A stretch of DNA of 64,000 nucleotides from Janthinobacterium lividum (GCF_023509035.1 NZ_CP075583.1:3596001-3660000), one strand, 5' to 3'; positions 37,376 to 47,471 are shown, counted from the stretch's first letter. Translations and numbers: made by a program. Notes: generated from the letters alone by a model not told the origin.

Positions 37376-38573
37376 CGTTTGCTTTCCCATCCAAATCCGC
37401 TTCCAGGTCCAGTTCCTGCAGGTTTGCATCGATGCAGAACTTGACGGCCCAGTTCAGGTAAGCCCAGGTGCCGTAGTCGCCATCGACGGGAAACGAGCCC
37501 TTGACGCCGCCGCGCGCGTGCGCGGGACCGTCGATGCTGACCGAGCGCCGCACAAAACGGTTCAGCCGGCGCCCCGCGTCGAGGTAGTGCCGCTCGCCCG
37601 TGAGCTGGTACAGCAGGAACAGGCAATGCGCGTTTTGCGCGGAACCCGTGAGGCAGGCGTAGCCGGCCCCCGGCTGGAAGTCCGGACCGAGGCGGCCGGC
37701 CAGATAGCCGTTGGCCGCCACGGCCCTGGCGACGCTCGTTCCGGTGCGCGCGGCGGCGTCCAGCAAGTCGGCGCGCGCCGAAAAGCGGTGCGCTTCGAGC
37801 AGGCCGCGCAAGGCGTAGCCGATGGTATGGGTCAGGGGCAGGAGCGGGTTGTCGAGGCAGTTCGAGGCGAACCAGCCGTTGGGACGCTGTTTGGTCAGCG
37901 CCCAATCGACCTGGCGCAGGCCGGCCGCGCCATAGCCGTGGCCCGGCGCGGCGCGGTCCGCTTCGAACAGGCCCCACGCCACATGCGTTTCGTAGGCCTT
38001 GTCGCCCGCGCTGGCGAACGGCGTCGGATGCCGGCGCCAGCAGCCGTCGTCATCCTGGCTGTCGTGCAGCCACCTTGCCGCGCGATGCATGGCGTCCTGG
38101 TATTGCGCGCCGTACGCTTGCACGCCGGCGGCCAGGCCAAGCAGGATTTGCCCCGTGTTGAAGGTGACGGGCATGCGCGGCGTCGAATCGATCTTCCCGC
38201 CCTGAAAACCGCCTTCCGGGAACTGGATGGCCACGCACCAATCGAGCATGCGGCGCGCGCGCCCGTGCAACCTATCGTCGCCCGTGCGCTGCGCCAGGGC
38301 GATGACGGTGGGGATGATGTAGCCGGTGGTCTCCGGGTAGGAACTCGACCACCCTGTCAGCAGGCTGTAGTCGCGCGCGACGCCGCCGTCGTTTGAGCTG
38401 GAATGGTCCTGCGCCGTGCAAAGCCAGGCCGTGCAGGCCTTGACGACGGCTTGTGGGCCGGGATCAACGGCGGGCAGGCCGCGCCGGTCCGACAGCCGCT
38501 CCATGCGCGCCGCCGCCGGCAGCCCCGCCTGCGGCGCCAGTGTGTTTCTGATTTTCGTGAGCAAGGTGCGCAT
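37368..38573 (-). CDS. Alpha/alpha-toroid (prenyltransferase/squalene-cyclase-like repeat) protein
   Basis: 401 aa with repeated helical units marked by ARRMLDWCVAIQFPEGGFQGG, AARWLHDSQDDDGCW and VDWALTKQRPNGWF, typical of a six-hairpin toroid. No signal peptide. Such folds occur in terpene cyclases, prenyltransferases and glycan-processing enzymes. No DxDD cyclase motif was found, so the function is open. It is coupled to the AAC(3)-like gene, which suggests action on the same compound. Confidence 0.65.
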   Translation of the reverse strand: MRTLLTKIRNTLAPQAGLPAAARMERLSDRRGLPAVDPGPQAVVKACTAWLCTAQDHSSSNDGGVARDYSLLTGWSSSYPETTGYIIPTVIALAQRTGDDRLHGRARRMLDWCVAIQFPEGGFQGGKIDSTPRMPVTFNTGQILLGLAAGVQAYGAQYQDAMHRAARWLHDSQDDDGCWRRHPTPFASAGDKAYETHVAWGLFEADRAAPGHGYGAAGLRQVDWALTKQRPNGWFASNCLDNPLLPLTHTIGYALRGLLEAHRFSARADLLDAAARTGTSVARAVAANGYLAGRLGPDFQPGAGYACLTGSAQNAHCLFLLYQLTGERHYLDAGRRLNRFVRRSVSIDGPAHARGGVKGSFPVDGDYGTWAYLNWAVKFCIDANLQELDLEADLDGKANDA

Positions 38574-38719
38574 GGCAGCGATGGCGTAGTGGTTGGCTTT
38601 GGCTACTGTAGCGCTGGCTGCCGGCAGGGCTATTGACTTGCCGCAAGGATCAGCCGCCGCATCGCTGCCGCCGGAATTGACGCATAATGGCTACTTCACC
38701 GTCGTCGACGAGGCCCGCC

Positions 38720-38947
38720 ATGAACAGCGTCACGCTTGAATACACAGTCGTCACCAATCCCGACTCCTTTGTTGGCTTTAAGTATTACGTCAAGGCGGGG
38801 CAGGCATTCGATGCCGACGATTTCGCCTATTCCTACAAGCTGAACCGGTCCGACCTGGACCCGGACAGCGTGCTGGCCACCCGCGAGGCGGCGGCGAACC
38901 TGCAGCCGGGCGAGTGGCTGACGGTGTCGCATTCGATTGCGGCGTAG
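38720..38947 (+). CDS. Hypothetical small protein
   Basis: 75 aa from the ATG at 38720, with GAGG about ten bases upstream (ATG 38687 would add eleven low-complexity residues). Mixed beta-type sequence with FVGFKYYVKAGQAFD and AANLQPGEWLTV. No family recognised. It is a lone gene between two minus-strand operons. Confidence 0.5.
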   Translation: MNSVTLEYTVVTNPDSFVGFKYYVKAGQAFDADDFAYSYKLNRSDLDPDSVLATREAAANLQPGEWLTVSHSIAA

Positions 38948-38956
38948 CCGGCAGCC

Positions 38957-39337
38957 TTACGCTGACGCAAACCAGGCGCGTAGCTCGTCCTCGGCCCTCT
39001 GCGCCGTTGCCTGCGTCAAGGTCAGCACGATGATTTTTTCCCGCGCCGGGCGGTGTCCATCGCCGTCGGCCAGCTCGATGGCTTGCTCGAAGCTCGTGTA
39101 GTCGTGGCCGAATTCACGCGGGCATTGCTGCACGATGCGCGCCGCCTTGCCAGCGTTCCGGTCCGCCAGGTTGATGATGGGATTGCCGTCATGAAACGGC
39201 TGGCCGTTGGCAAACGCGGTGCGCAGATACGGCGCGCATAGACCGTCGAGGAAGGCCAGGCGTGCCTGCCAGTAGGCTTCTACCGCCGCATATACGGCCT
39301 GGTCCTCGAGAAAATCGGCAAACAGGAAATCGTTCAT
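38957..39337 (-). CDS. Hypothetical protein
   Basis: 126 aa, acidic, predicted mainly helical (LEDQAVYAAVEAYWQARLAFLDGL at the start). No family recognised and no signal peptide. It is the last gene of a three-gene run behind the UPF0149 gene and the coiled-coil membrane protein, with a 13-bp gap to the latter. Confidence 0.6.
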   Translation of the reverse strand: MNDFLFADFLEDQAVYAAVEAYWQARLAFLDGLCAPYLRTAFANGQPFHDGNPIINLADRNAGKAARIVQQCPREFGHDYTSFEQAIELADGDGHRPAREKIIVLTLTQATAQRAEDELRAWFASA

Positions 39338-39350
39338 AGGGTCTCTCCGG

Positions 39351-41054
39351 CTAGATGCCGAACACTTTCAACAGGGCGTCCGTCAATCCCTCGAACCAGC
39401 TTCCCACCTTGCCCGGCTGCTTGCCGTGGCGCGGAGTTTCCTCGTACAGGTAGACGCCGTTGGCGCCGTCGAAGCGGTCGTTGAGCAGCGCCTGCTGGCC
39501 GCGCAGGTAGGGGATGAAGGTTTCGCTGCGCAGGGTCGAGTACAGCACGTCGGTAGTAAAACCCAGGGTGGCGGACTGGCTGATGGAACGGCCCTGGCCG
39601 GCCCGCTCCAGGCGCACGCCGCGGCAGCCGCGCACGATCAGGGTGACGGGGCCGCGAAAGACGATGAAGCGCAGCTGCAAGGTAAGCCAGGCGTGCAGGC
39701 TGCCCAGGCGCCAGTGGCTCGATATCGCCAGTGGCTGGCCAGAGTCGCAGATCAATCCCACCAGCCCCCGTGGCTGGAATACCAATGCGCTGCCGGCTGG
39801 CAGGTGAACGATGGCCACTTCCAGCAGCGGATCATCGCTGGCGGAAATCGTCACGGATGCCGTCGCGTCGCTGTGCAGGCGGGTCAACGCCACCATGCCG
39901 GCGGCCAGGCTGGTGAACGGGAAGCGCCAGTCCAGCAGCCATTGTGTGCGCTTGCGCGTGCTGACGGGCGACGATTGCAGGTATTCGGGATGGATCAGCA
40001 TCTGCTGCCCAGGGTTTAGCTGTAATGCCTGCGACACGGCGGAGATGCGCGATTCGCCATGTGGCGGAAGGGGAAGGGAGCTGCCCGCCATCTGCAACTC
40101 GCGCGCAATCGACAGCGGCGGCAAACGGGAAGCGATGGGCGCCAGCACGAAGTAAAAGAAGGCCTTGATGGCGACGGGGAGCAAGATGGCCGACAGTACC
40201 AGCAGGGCGGCCGTGGGCGCCACGTCCAGCACGGGCGCGCGCCAGCGGGCGATCCAGTTGCGCGCCAGCTGCGTTTCGCCGGCCGCGATGGCTGCCTGCA
40301 CGGGCGCCAGTGCGCCGGTCAAGGCTTGCTCGTCGATGGCGAATGGCGCGGGGCGGGCGGCGCTCGTGGCGTTGCCGGTGCGCGCGCGCTGTGCTGCCCA
40401 GGCCTTGTAGGCTTGCAGATTGATGTCGCGCAGGCGCTGGCCTTGCGCTTCGAGCTGCGACAGCTGCGCGTAAGCGTCGCTGCCGGGCAGGCGGGCCGCC
40501 AGCGGGTGCTGCGCTTCCAGTTCCCGGCGCTGGCGCAGGTTCTGCTGCAGCATCGCATACGCGCTGACGTGTTCCGCGTGCAAGCGCGCCAGCGTGTGCC
40601 GCGCATCTTCGCCGCTGAGCGCCGCCTGCAGGGAGGTCAGATAACGGGCTTCCTGCACCAGCACCTCGATTTCCACGCGGCGCGCCGCTTCGTCCTGCGC
40701 GTGCAGGGCCAGGGTGTTCGTGTCGGGCAGGGGGAGAGTAAACAGCGACGGTTGCTGCTGCGCGCGCAAGGCGGTCAATTGCGCCTGCACTTGCGCCAGG
40801 CGCGCGGCGATGGCCGTTTGCGAGGTTTTTTGCAGGGCGTGGACTCTCGCCGTGGCGGCCGCCGCCAGGCCGGCGCCGTGGCTATCGGCGCCATCGGCGG
40901 CCAGCCTGAGCGCGGCCACGGCCTCGCTGCCGGCGCTGTAGGCGCGCCATTCGGCCAGCAGCAGGCGGCCGGCCAGCAGGATGACGATGAACAGCGCGAA
41001 CTGCAGCGCATGGCGCAGCAGGAAGCGCAGGATGGCCGTCAGCAACTGGCGCAA
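39351..41054 (-). CDS. Membrane protein with coiled coil and beta-rich C-terminus
   Basis: 567 aa. Membrane helix (about 12-32), long Ala/Gln/Leu-rich coiled coil (about 45-235), second hydrophobic segment (about 278-310), then a beta-rich domain (about 340-540) with LHSDATASVTISA and ALVFQPRGLVGLI. The last domain loosely recalls the AIM24 family, but I would not assign it. It is 12 bp downstream of the UPF0149 gene. Confidence 0.6.
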   Translation of the reverse strand: MRQLLTAILRFLLRHALQFALFIVILLAGRLLLAEWRAYSAGSEAVAALRLAADGADSHGAGLAAAATARVHALQKTSQTAIAARLAQVQAQLTALRAQQQPSLFTLPLPDTNTLALHAQDEAARRVEIEVLVQEARYLTSLQAALSGEDARHTLARLHAEHVSAYAMLQQNLRQRRELEAQHPLAARLPGSDAYAQLSQLEAQGQRLRDINLQAYKAWAAQRARTGNATSAARPAPFAIDEQALTGALAPVQAAIAAGETQLARNWIARWRAPVLDVAPTAALLVLSAILLPVAIKAFFYFVLAPIASRLPPLSIARELQMAGSSLPLPPHGESRISAVSQALQLNPGQQMLIHPEYLQSSPVSTRKRTQWLLDWRFPFTSLAAGMVALTRLHSDATASVTISASDDPLLEVAIVHLPAGSALVFQPRGLVGLICDSGQPLAISSHWRLGSLHAWLTLQLRFIVFRGPVTLIVRGCRGVRLERAGQGRSISQSATLGFTTDVLYSTLRSETFIPYLRGQQALLNDRFDGANGVYLYEETPRHGKQPGKVGSWFEGLTDALLKVFGI

Positions 41055-41066
41055 GGACGGAACGCC

Positions 41067-41753
41067 TTAGGTGGCCGCGCTATCGGCATCAAAGCAGCAT
41101 TTCTTGTACTTCTTGCCACTGCCGCAGTGGCACGGGTCGTTGCGGCCCGTCTTCGGCACTTCGCGCAGCACGGTGGCGCCGGACTGGCTGTGTGCCTGGC
41201 TTTTCAGGTGGCGCTGGCGCGCCCAGGCCGCATTGATGGCGATGACAGCGGGAATCACGCCATCCATGGCCGTTTCGGCCGCATCGTCATCGAGCTCGCT
41301 GGCCGTGGCCAGGTGCTGGAACGGTGCCAGGTACTGCGGGTGGCTGACGACCAGGGCCGCCCACTGGGGCTTGTCCAGGCTGGTGCCAAGCAGGAAGCCG
41401 GCACACCAGGCAGGCACGCTCCATTCCGGGCCGCAGACGTAGATGGGCTCGAAGCTGTCCGGATCTTTCGCCAACCATTCGACCATGTAGGCGTGGTGGC
41501 GCCGGGCCAGGCTGGCCGCCCGTTCGCTGGCCGCGTCGGGTGCTGGCAAGACGCTGCCGGTCGCCTTGTCCCAGACCCAGGGCAGCCATTGTTCCGGCGC
41601 GATCTGTTTCGGGCTCAGGGCGACGGCCGTGAGGAAACCTTCCAGCATGGACACGTCCATGGCCGCTCCGGCCAGGGCAGGGGCGGCCAGCAGGGTGTCG
41701 AGTTCGGCGTATTCGTCGTCGGAGAGGGGCGTGGTGGTGGAGATGCTGGACAT
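41067..41753 (-). CDS. UPF0149 family protein with C-terminal SEC-C zinc motif
   Basis: 228 aa. The N-terminal region ([25 protein letters not shown]) matches the UPF0149/YecA helical domain, and the C-terminus ([18 protein letters not shown]) is a SEC-C zinc-binding motif like that at the end of SecA. The zinc tail suggests a role at the ribosome or SecA/SecB interface. Function is unknown. It heads a run of three minus-strand genes. Confidence 0.85.
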   Translation of the reverse strand: MSSISTTTPLSDDEYAELDTLLAAPALAGAAMDVSMLEGFLTAVALSPKQIAPEQWLPWVWDKATGSVLPAPDAASERAASLARRHHAYMVEWLAKDPDSFEPIYVCGPEWSVPAWCAGFLLGTSLDKPQWAALVVSHPQYLAPFQHLATASELDDDAAETAMDGVIPAVIAINAAWARQRHLKSQAHSQSGATVLREVPKTGRNDPCHCGSGKKYKKCCFDADSAAT

Positions 41754-41837
41754 GGGATTTTTCAGTAATGTGGGTGGATGGCCGGTGGCCCTGGCCGTAT
41801 TGTACCGCCCGGCAAGGGGGAAACTGCTGCCGGAATG

Positions 41838-41866
41838 AAAAACGGCGGCCCGCAGGCCGCCGTTTT
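41838..41866 (-). terminator. Intrinsic terminator after the POT transporter gene
   Basis: CGGCGGCC and GGCCGCCG pair around a 4-nt loop, flanked by A5 and T4, so a U-run follows in the minus-strand transcript. Confidence 0.85.
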
Positions 41867-41883
41867 CAGCTAAGGCAAAACGC

Positions 41884-43389
41884 TTACTTCACGCCGTGCA
41901 TCAGTTTGTTGATCAGCGGTGCGATCAGGAACAGCACGACGCCGGCGCCCAGCAGGGACCAGAAGCCGAAGGTGTAGCCGGACAGGGCCGATTGCACCGA
42001 CATGCCGCTCGTGCCGCTGACGTGGCTGGCGAAGATGCCCGACAGGTTGTTGCCGATACCGGTCGACAGGAACCAGCCGCCCATGCCCAGGCCGACCAGG
42101 CGCACTGGCGCCAGCTTGGTGACCATCGACAGGCCGATAGGCGACAGGCACAGCTCGCCGATCGATTGCAGCACGTACACGGTTGCCAGGGTCCAGAACG
42201 GGATCTTGTTATCGGCGCCAACCAGGCTCGACAGTGCAAAGATCAGCAGGCCGAAGGCCAAGGCATTCCCCAGCAAGCCCAGGCCGAATTTGCGCGGGAT
42301 CGATGGATTGACGTTGTGGCGCGCCAGGAAGACCCAGATGGCGGCGATGATAGGCGCAAAGATGATGATGGCGACCGAATTGACGGTCTGGAAGTAGGCG
42401 GTCGGGAAGATCCAGAAGCCCAGGTCGCGGTTGACGATCTTGTCAGCCAGGAAGGTAAACGAGCTGCCTGCCTGTTCGAAGAACATCCAGAACAGGATGT
42501 TGAAGACAAAGATCAGCAGCATGGCGATGACACGGTCACGCGCAACTTTACCGTTGCGTATGCCTTCGATCATCAGCATCACGGCCAGGCCGATGAACAG
42601 CGCGGTCAGGACGATTTGCAGCTTTTCAGCGCCGACGGTCAGCAGGAAGTACACGAGCGGGATCACGCACAGGGAGCCGACGGCTACCCAGACGACGCGC
42701 ATCGGGTTGCCGGAGCCGGCTTCCGGAGCGCCGATGCCTTTCAGGGCGCGGCGGCCGATGGCGAACCAAACCAGGCTGATCAGCATGCCGAAACCGGAGG
42801 CCATGAAGACCATCTTGTACGAAGGCATGGCGCTGGTGCCGAAGATCGACTCGGCCAGCCACTGGGTGAAGACAGGCGCAACCATGGCGCCCATGTTGAT
42901 ACCCATGTAGAAGATCGTGAAGCCACTGTCGCGGCGCGGATCGGCTGTCGTGTACAGCTTGCCGACCATGGTCGAGATGTTCGGCTTGAACATGCCGTTA
43001 CCGACGATCATGGTGGCCAGGCCCAGGTTGAAGATGTCCTGGTTCGGTACCGAGATGCAGAACAGGCCGGCAGCCATGAAGACGGCGCCCAGCAGGATGG
43101 AGCGCTGGTAACCGATGACCCGGTCGGCGATGTAGCCGCCGAACAGGGCGCCGGCGTACACCAGCGCGAGGAAGGAACCGTAGGTAAGGTTGGCAGCTGC
43201 CTGTCCCGAACCGTCGCCGCCGTGGAACTGGGCAACGATGTACAGTACCAGCGCCCAGCGAACTCCGTAGAACGCGAAGCGTTCCCAGAATTCAGTCATG
43301 AACAACATCCACAATGGGCTTGGATGGCCCATAATCTGCTTGAACTCGGGAATAACGGCTTCCTTGTTGGGCGTAGTCGCACCGCTCAT
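41884..43389 (-). CDS. POT-family proton-coupled di/tripeptide transporter
   Basis: 501 aa, about 14 membrane helices. The N-terminal ExxERF motif is EFWERF, followed by [10 protein letters not shown] and [16 protein letters not shown], signatures of the PTR2/POT family (DtpA-like). Imports di- and tripeptides with protons. GGAGGA precedes the ATG. It is monocistronic and divergent from ppnN. Confidence 0.92.
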   Translation of the reverse strand: MSGATTPNKEAVIPEFKQIMGHPSPLWMLFMTEFWERFAFYGVRWALVLYIVAQFHGGDGSGQAAANLTYGSFLALVYAGALFGGYIADRVIGYQRSILLGAVFMAAGLFCISVPNQDIFNLGLATMIVGNGMFKPNISTMVGKLYTTADPRRDSGFTIFYMGINMGAMVAPVFTQWLAESIFGTSAMPSYKMVFMASGFGMLISLVWFAIGRRALKGIGAPEAGSGNPMRVVWVAVGSLCVIPLVYFLLTVGAEKLQIVLTALFIGLAVMLMIEGIRNGKVARDRVIAMLLIFVFNILFWMFFEQAGSSFTFLADKIVNRDLGFWIFPTAYFQTVNSVAIIIFAPIIAAIWVFLARHNVNPSIPRKFGLGLLGNALAFGLLIFALSSLVGADNKIPFWTLATVYVLQSIGELCLSPIGLSMVTKLAPVRLVGLGMGGWFLSTGIGNNLSGIFASHVSGTSGMSVQSALSGYTFGFWSLLGAGVVLFLIAPLINKLMHGVK

Positions 43390-43700
43390 GCGGTTCCTCC
43401 TGAAAAATTATTATAGTCAATCGATACAACGAACTTATGGAAGCCTGCGGGCGGCGGGGACTCTCATGAAGAACCTCACGCACGGGAATTCCAATAGGCT
43501 GGCATTCTAATCTACAAATTGCGCTGAGCGAAGATTTCGATTCGCATTAGCAAGAATGACTGTTTCATATTAGTCAAACCGGTTTGCAGGCAAGGGCGGC
43601 CCCGGCGATTTTGCGGCGGCACAGCACAACTTGCCTGACTTGTCGTATATTGAGGCTGCAAGACCTTCGAGCATCGATTTTTAAAGGGATTTTTCGCATT
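43390..43700. other. Divergent intergenic region between POT and ppnN
   Basis: 311 bp without a gene. It should hold both promoters. Short AT-rich elements occur (for example TATATT near 43646), but no well-spaced -35/-10 pair was found. Confidence 0.55.
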
Positions 43701-45072
43701 ATGGAACACGACGTTATCGATACTCTGGTTTCACCGGAAGGCCGCCTGGACGTGCTCTCCAAGACTGAAGTCAACAAACTGCTCGACACCAGCCAGGGCG
43801 GCCTGTACAACACTTTCCGCCGCTGCGCGCTGGCGGTCTTGAATTGCGGCAGCACCATCGACGATGGCCGCGCCCTGCTGGAGCGCTACCAATCGTTTGA
43901 AATCTCCATCATCCAGCGCGAGCGCGGCATCAAGCTCGACATCAAGGGCGCGCCAGCCATCGCCTTTGTCGACGGCAAGATGATCAAGGGCATCCACGAG
44001 CACCTGTTTGCCGTGTTGCGCGATATCATTTTCGTCAGCGATGAAGTCACGGGCAACCCGAAATTCGATTTGCAGAGCACGGAAGGCGTGACGGACGCCG
44101 TCTTCCACATCCTGCGCAACGCGAACGTGCTGCAAACCCAGCTCAACCCGGAACCTGGTCGTATGCTGGGGCGGTCACTCGATCAACCGCGCCGAATACA
44201 ATTATTCGAAGGAAGTGGGCTACCAGCTGGGCTTGCGCGGCCTCGATATCTGCACCGGTTGCGGCCCCGGCGCCATGAAGGGCCCCATGAAGGGCGCCAC
44301 CATCGGCCACGCCAAGCAGCGCCTGCACAATGGCCGCTACCTGGGCATCACGGAGCCGGGCATCATCGCGGCCGAGTCGCCTAACCCCATCGTCAATGAC
44401 CTGGTCATCATGCCGGATATCGAAAAACGCCTGGAAGCGTTCGTGCGCGCGGGCCACGGCATCGTCGTGTTTCCGGGCGGCGCGGGCACGGCCGAAGAGA
44501 TTTTGTATATCCTCGGCATCCTGCTGCATCCGGACAATGCCGAAATTCCGTTCCCGTTGATCTTCACGGGCCCGGAAACCTCGCGCGAGTACTTCGTGCA
44601 GATCAACCAGTTCATCAGCGACACGCTGGGCCCGGAAGCGCAGCAGCGCTATAAAATCATCATCGACGACCCGGAACTGGTGGCGCGCGAAATGCTCGAA
44701 GGCATCCGCCAGGTACGCGAATTCCGCAAGGCGCACAGCGACGCCTATTATTTCAATTGGCTGCTGAAGATCGACCACGAATTCCAGAAGCCGTTCCAGC
44801 CCACGCATGAAAACATGCGCAACCTGAGCCTGCATAAGAACCAGCCTACGCACTTGCTGGCGGCCCAGCTGCGCCGCGCGTTCTCGGGCGTGGTGGCGGG
44901 CAACGTCAAGGATGACGGCATCCGCTCGATCGAAAAGCACGGCAATTTCGAGATCCACGGCGACAAGTCCATCGCCGGCCCGATGGATGCGCTGCTCGCT
45001 TCCTTCGTGGCGCAGCACCGCATGAAGCTGGCGGGCACGGCATACGTGCCTTGCTATACCGTGGTCCAGTAA
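43701..45072 (+). pseudogene. ppnN: Pyrimidine/purine nucleotide 5'-monophosphate nucleosidase PpnN, frameshifted
   Basis: Cleaves nucleoside 5'-monophosphates to base and ribose 5-phosphate; the E. coli enzyme responds to ppGpp. The N-terminal half (MEHDVIDTLVSPEGRLDVLS) and C-terminal half, with [18 protein letters not shown] and the LOG-type [12 protein letters not shown] motif, lie in two frames. An extra G in GG 44150-44151 breaks the sequence just before [20 protein letters not shown]. Removing it gives 456 aa, essentially the length of E. coli PpnN (454). Confidence 0.85.
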
Positions 45073-45087
45073 TACGTTTTTCAAGCA

Positions 45088-45132
45088 GCGCCGCCCGCTC
45101 CCTGCGTTTGCCGGGGGAGGGCGGCGCCTTTT
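45088..45132 (+). terminator. Intrinsic terminator after ppnN
   Basis: A GC-rich imperfect hairpin (GCGCCGCCC-g-CTCCC with GGGAG-GGCGGCGC) followed by CTTTTC. Confidence 0.75.
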
Positions 45133-45220
45133 CATCTGCGTTCCCAGCCATGCCCCCATCGTGTTCCTTCGCCGCCACAGGCAATCAAATCGCTTGCGTC
45201 ATCGATTCGTGGGTGCTATC

Positions 45221-45238
45221 TTTGGAACCGGTTCCAAA
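45221..45238. promoter_or_regulatory. LacI/PtxS-type operator before the regulator gene
   Basis: TTTGGAACCGGTTCCAAA is a perfect 18-bp palindrome with the CG centre usual for LacI-family sites, 39 bp before the regulator's TTG start. It closely matches the reported Pseudomonas PtxS box TGAAACCGGTTTCA. It implies autoregulation. Confidence 0.75.
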
Positions 45239-45276
45239 ATAAAAATATGCATATCAACAGGTAGTGGAGATCAACC

Positions 45277-46344
45277 TTGGATTCAGTACGCGGCAGCAAA
45301 AAAACAGTCTCCGGCGAGCCGGCACGACCCGTGACCATCGCCCAGGTGGCGCGCGAGGCTGGCGTGTCGAAGACGAGCGTGTCGCGTTTTCTCGGCGGCG
45401 AACTCGATGCCCTGTCCGAGAACATCCGCCAGCAGATCACCAGCACCATCGCGCGCCTCGGCTACCAGCCGAACCAGATGGCGCGCGGCCTCAAGCGCGG
45501 ACGCACGCGCCTGATCGGCATGGTCGTGGCGGACATGCTCAATCCCTACACGGTGGCCGTGTTGCAAGGCGTGGAAGCGGCTTGCCAGCAACATGGCTAT
45601 ACCTTGATTCTGTGTAATACCGGCAATGACGAACAGCGCGAACGCCAGTCGCTTGCCGCGCTGCGCTCGTACAGCGTGGAAGGGCTGATCGTCAATACGC
45701 AGGGGCGCAATATCGAGTCGTCCGACTTGCAGCAGGCGGGCATGCCCATCGTGCTGGTCGACCGCCGCATCGAAGGCGTCGACTTCGACCTGGTGGGCCT
45801 GGACAATGTGCAGGCTGGCCGGCTGGCCACGGCGCATCTGATCGAGCAGGGTTTCGACGCCATCGTCTTTGTCGCGCCGCCTTTGACGGGCGTCAGTTCG
45901 CGCCTGATGCGCGCCGACGGTTTCCAGTCCGTGATGGCCGAGCATCCCGGCTGCGTGGGCGAAGTGCTGGCGGTGGACCTGGACGACCGGCCCTCCATCG
46001 ACGCACAGGTGCGGCAACGCCTGGCGCAATGGCGCGGCCGTCGCGTGGCGCTACTGGCCTCGAACGGCATGGTCGCGCTGGAACTGGCGCTGATGCTGCA
46101 GCGCCTTGCCTTGCGCATGCCGCAAGACGTGGGCCTGCTGGGCTTTGACGAATTGCCGTGGTCGCCGCTGGCGGGCCTGAGCACGATCGAGCAACAGACT
46201 TACGAGATCGGCTTTTCGGCGATGACGTGCATGCTGTCTCGCCTGCAGGGCGATCAGTGCCCGCCGCGCGAGGTGCTGTTGCCAGGTAAGTTGATTGTGC
46301 GCAATTCCACCCAGCGAGGAATTGCGGGCAAGGACGGAGCTTGA
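45277..46344 (+). CDS. ptxS: LacI-family regulator, PtxS-like
   Basis: 355 aa from a TTG start with GGAG eight bases upstream. The N-terminal LacI helix-turn-helix and hinge (VTIAQVAREAGVSKTSVSRFL) is followed by a periplasmic-binding-protein-like effector domain (LIGMVVADMLNPYTVAVLQG and LLGFDELPW). The PtxS assignment rests on the downstream kgu-like genes and on two operators of PtxS type flanking the gene. In Pseudomonas PtxS is released by 2-ketogluconate. The symbol is by analogy. Confidence 0.8.
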   Translation: MDSVRGSKKTVSGEPARPVTIAQVAREAGVSKTSVSRFLGGELDALSENIRQQITSTIARLGYQPNQMARGLKRGRTRLIGMVVADMLNPYTVAVLQGVEAACQQHGYTLILCNTGNDEQRERQSLAALRSYSVEGLIVNTQGRNIESSDLQQAGMPIVLVDRRIEGVDFDLVGLDNVQAGRLATAHLIEQGFDAIVFVAPPLTGVSSRLMRADGFQSVMAEHPGCVGEVLAVDLDDRPSIDAQVRQRLAQWRGRRVALLASNGMVALELALMLQRLALRMPQDVGLLGFDELPWSPLAGLSTIEQQTYEIGFSAMTCMLSRLQGDQCPPREVLLPGKLIVRNSTQRGIAGKDGA

Positions 46345-46351
46345 CGGAAAG

Positions 46352-46370
46352 AGGGCGTTGCCCTTTTTTT
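46352..46370 (+). terminator. Intrinsic terminator after the LacI gene
   Basis: AGGGC-GTT-GCCCT hairpin followed by T-run. Confidence 0.8.
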
Positions 46371-46377
46371 GGGGAAG

Positions 46378-46397
46378 TTATGGAACCGGTTTCATAA
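46378..46397. promoter_or_regulatory. Second PtxS-type operator before the catabolic operon
   Basis: TTATGGAACCGGTTTCATAA, a near-perfect palindrome (one asymmetric pair) sharing the GGAACCGGTT core with the site at 45221. A further inverted repeat (GACGAT-N4-ATCGTC, 46494-46509) lies between it and the first gene of the operon at 46574. Confidence 0.75.
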
Positions 46398-46573
46398 ACG
46401 GTATTTTCACTGGAAAGGGGCATGGATAGGCAGGCAGGGCAATGGCAGGAGGTTGGCATGAGGTTGAAAATAAGTTGAAACGACACGGCAAGAGACGATC
46501 TGAATCGTCCATTTGACAATATTCCCGGAAGCGCCTCGATGAGGCCGGTACCGGGATCACAGGAGACTGAAGC

Positions 46574-47380
46574 ATGAAGATGACGACACTGTTTTACGCG
46601 AAGTTCGTGGCCTGCGCGCTCGTAGCAACGTGCGCCCTGGGCGCGGCCGCCGACGCCGGCGCCCAGACGCTTGGCGACCTGATCAAGAAGGGCAAGCTGA
46701 CCATCGGCGTGGTCAGCGGCACGCCGCCGTTTGGCAGCATCGACGCCAAGGGCGCGCCCGTCGGCTATGACGTCGACGTCGCCAACCTGATCGGCAAATA
46801 CCTGAACCTGCCCGTGGAAGTGGTGCCCCTGACGGCGCCGTCGCGCGTGCCATCGTTGGAATCGGGCAAGGTCGACTTCCTCGTGGCGACCCTGGCGCCC
46901 ACGCCGGAACGGGCCAAGACCTTGATGTTCACCATGCCCTACAGCGCGTTTGAGCTGGCCATCGTCGCACCGGTCGGCGGCAAATTCAAGGCCCTGGCCG
47001 ACCTGAAGGGCAAGAAAGTGGGCGTGACGCGCGGCACCACGAATGACACGGCGCTGAGCCGCATGGCGCCGGCCGGCACCAGCATCGTGCGTTTCGAGGA
47101 TGACGCCACCGTCACCCAGGCCTTGCTCAGCAAGCAGGTCGACGCCGTGTCGATCCCCAGCACGATGGCGCTCGACATCATCAAGACGCGGGGCGCGGGC
47201 AAGATCGAGGTCCGCTTCGCCTACTCGCTGCAGCCCAACTCGATGGCCGTACGCCGCGGCGACTTCGAGCTGCACCAGTGGCTCAACAACTTCATCTACT
47301 ACGTCAAGCTGAACGGCGAACTCGACGCCATCGCGCGCAAGTGGAGCGGCGCGCCGCTGCCGGCGCTGCCGACCTTCTGA
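46574..47380 (+). CDS. ABC transporter substrate-binding protein, polar-amino-acid-type fold
   Basis: 268 aa, with signal peptide (about 1-30) and SBP_bac_3 domain (IGVVSGTPPFGSIDAKGAPVGYDVDV). The Arg that grips the ligand carboxylate is present (SRVPSLESGKVDF). The region where amino-acid binders have the Asp for the alpha-amino group reads VDAVSIPSTMALD, with Pro where Asp is expected. That fits a carboxylate ligand lacking an amino group, such as 2-ketogluconate (inference). It is the first gene of the operon behind the second operator, with AGGAG upstream. Confidence 0.85.
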   Translation: MKMTTLFYAKFVACALVATCALGAAADAGAQTLGDLIKKGKLTIGVVSGTPPFGSIDAKGAPVGYDVDVANLIGKYLNLPVEVVPLTAPSRVPSLESGKVDFLVATLAPTPERAKTLMFTMPYSAFELAIVAPVGGKFKALADLKGKKVGVTRGTTNDTALSRMAPAGTSIVRFEDDATVTQALLSKQVDAVSIPSTMALDIIKTRGAGKIEVRFAYSLQPNSMAVRRGDFELHQWLNNFIYYVKLNGELDAIARKWSGAPLPALPTF

Positions 47381-47471
47381 TACCGCAACCCGCACAGGGA
47401 TAGTGCCTGTCCGCACGGCGCGTCGCCATGGTGGCGCGGCCGGGGATGTGCACGTAGAAAAGGAGTTGAGT

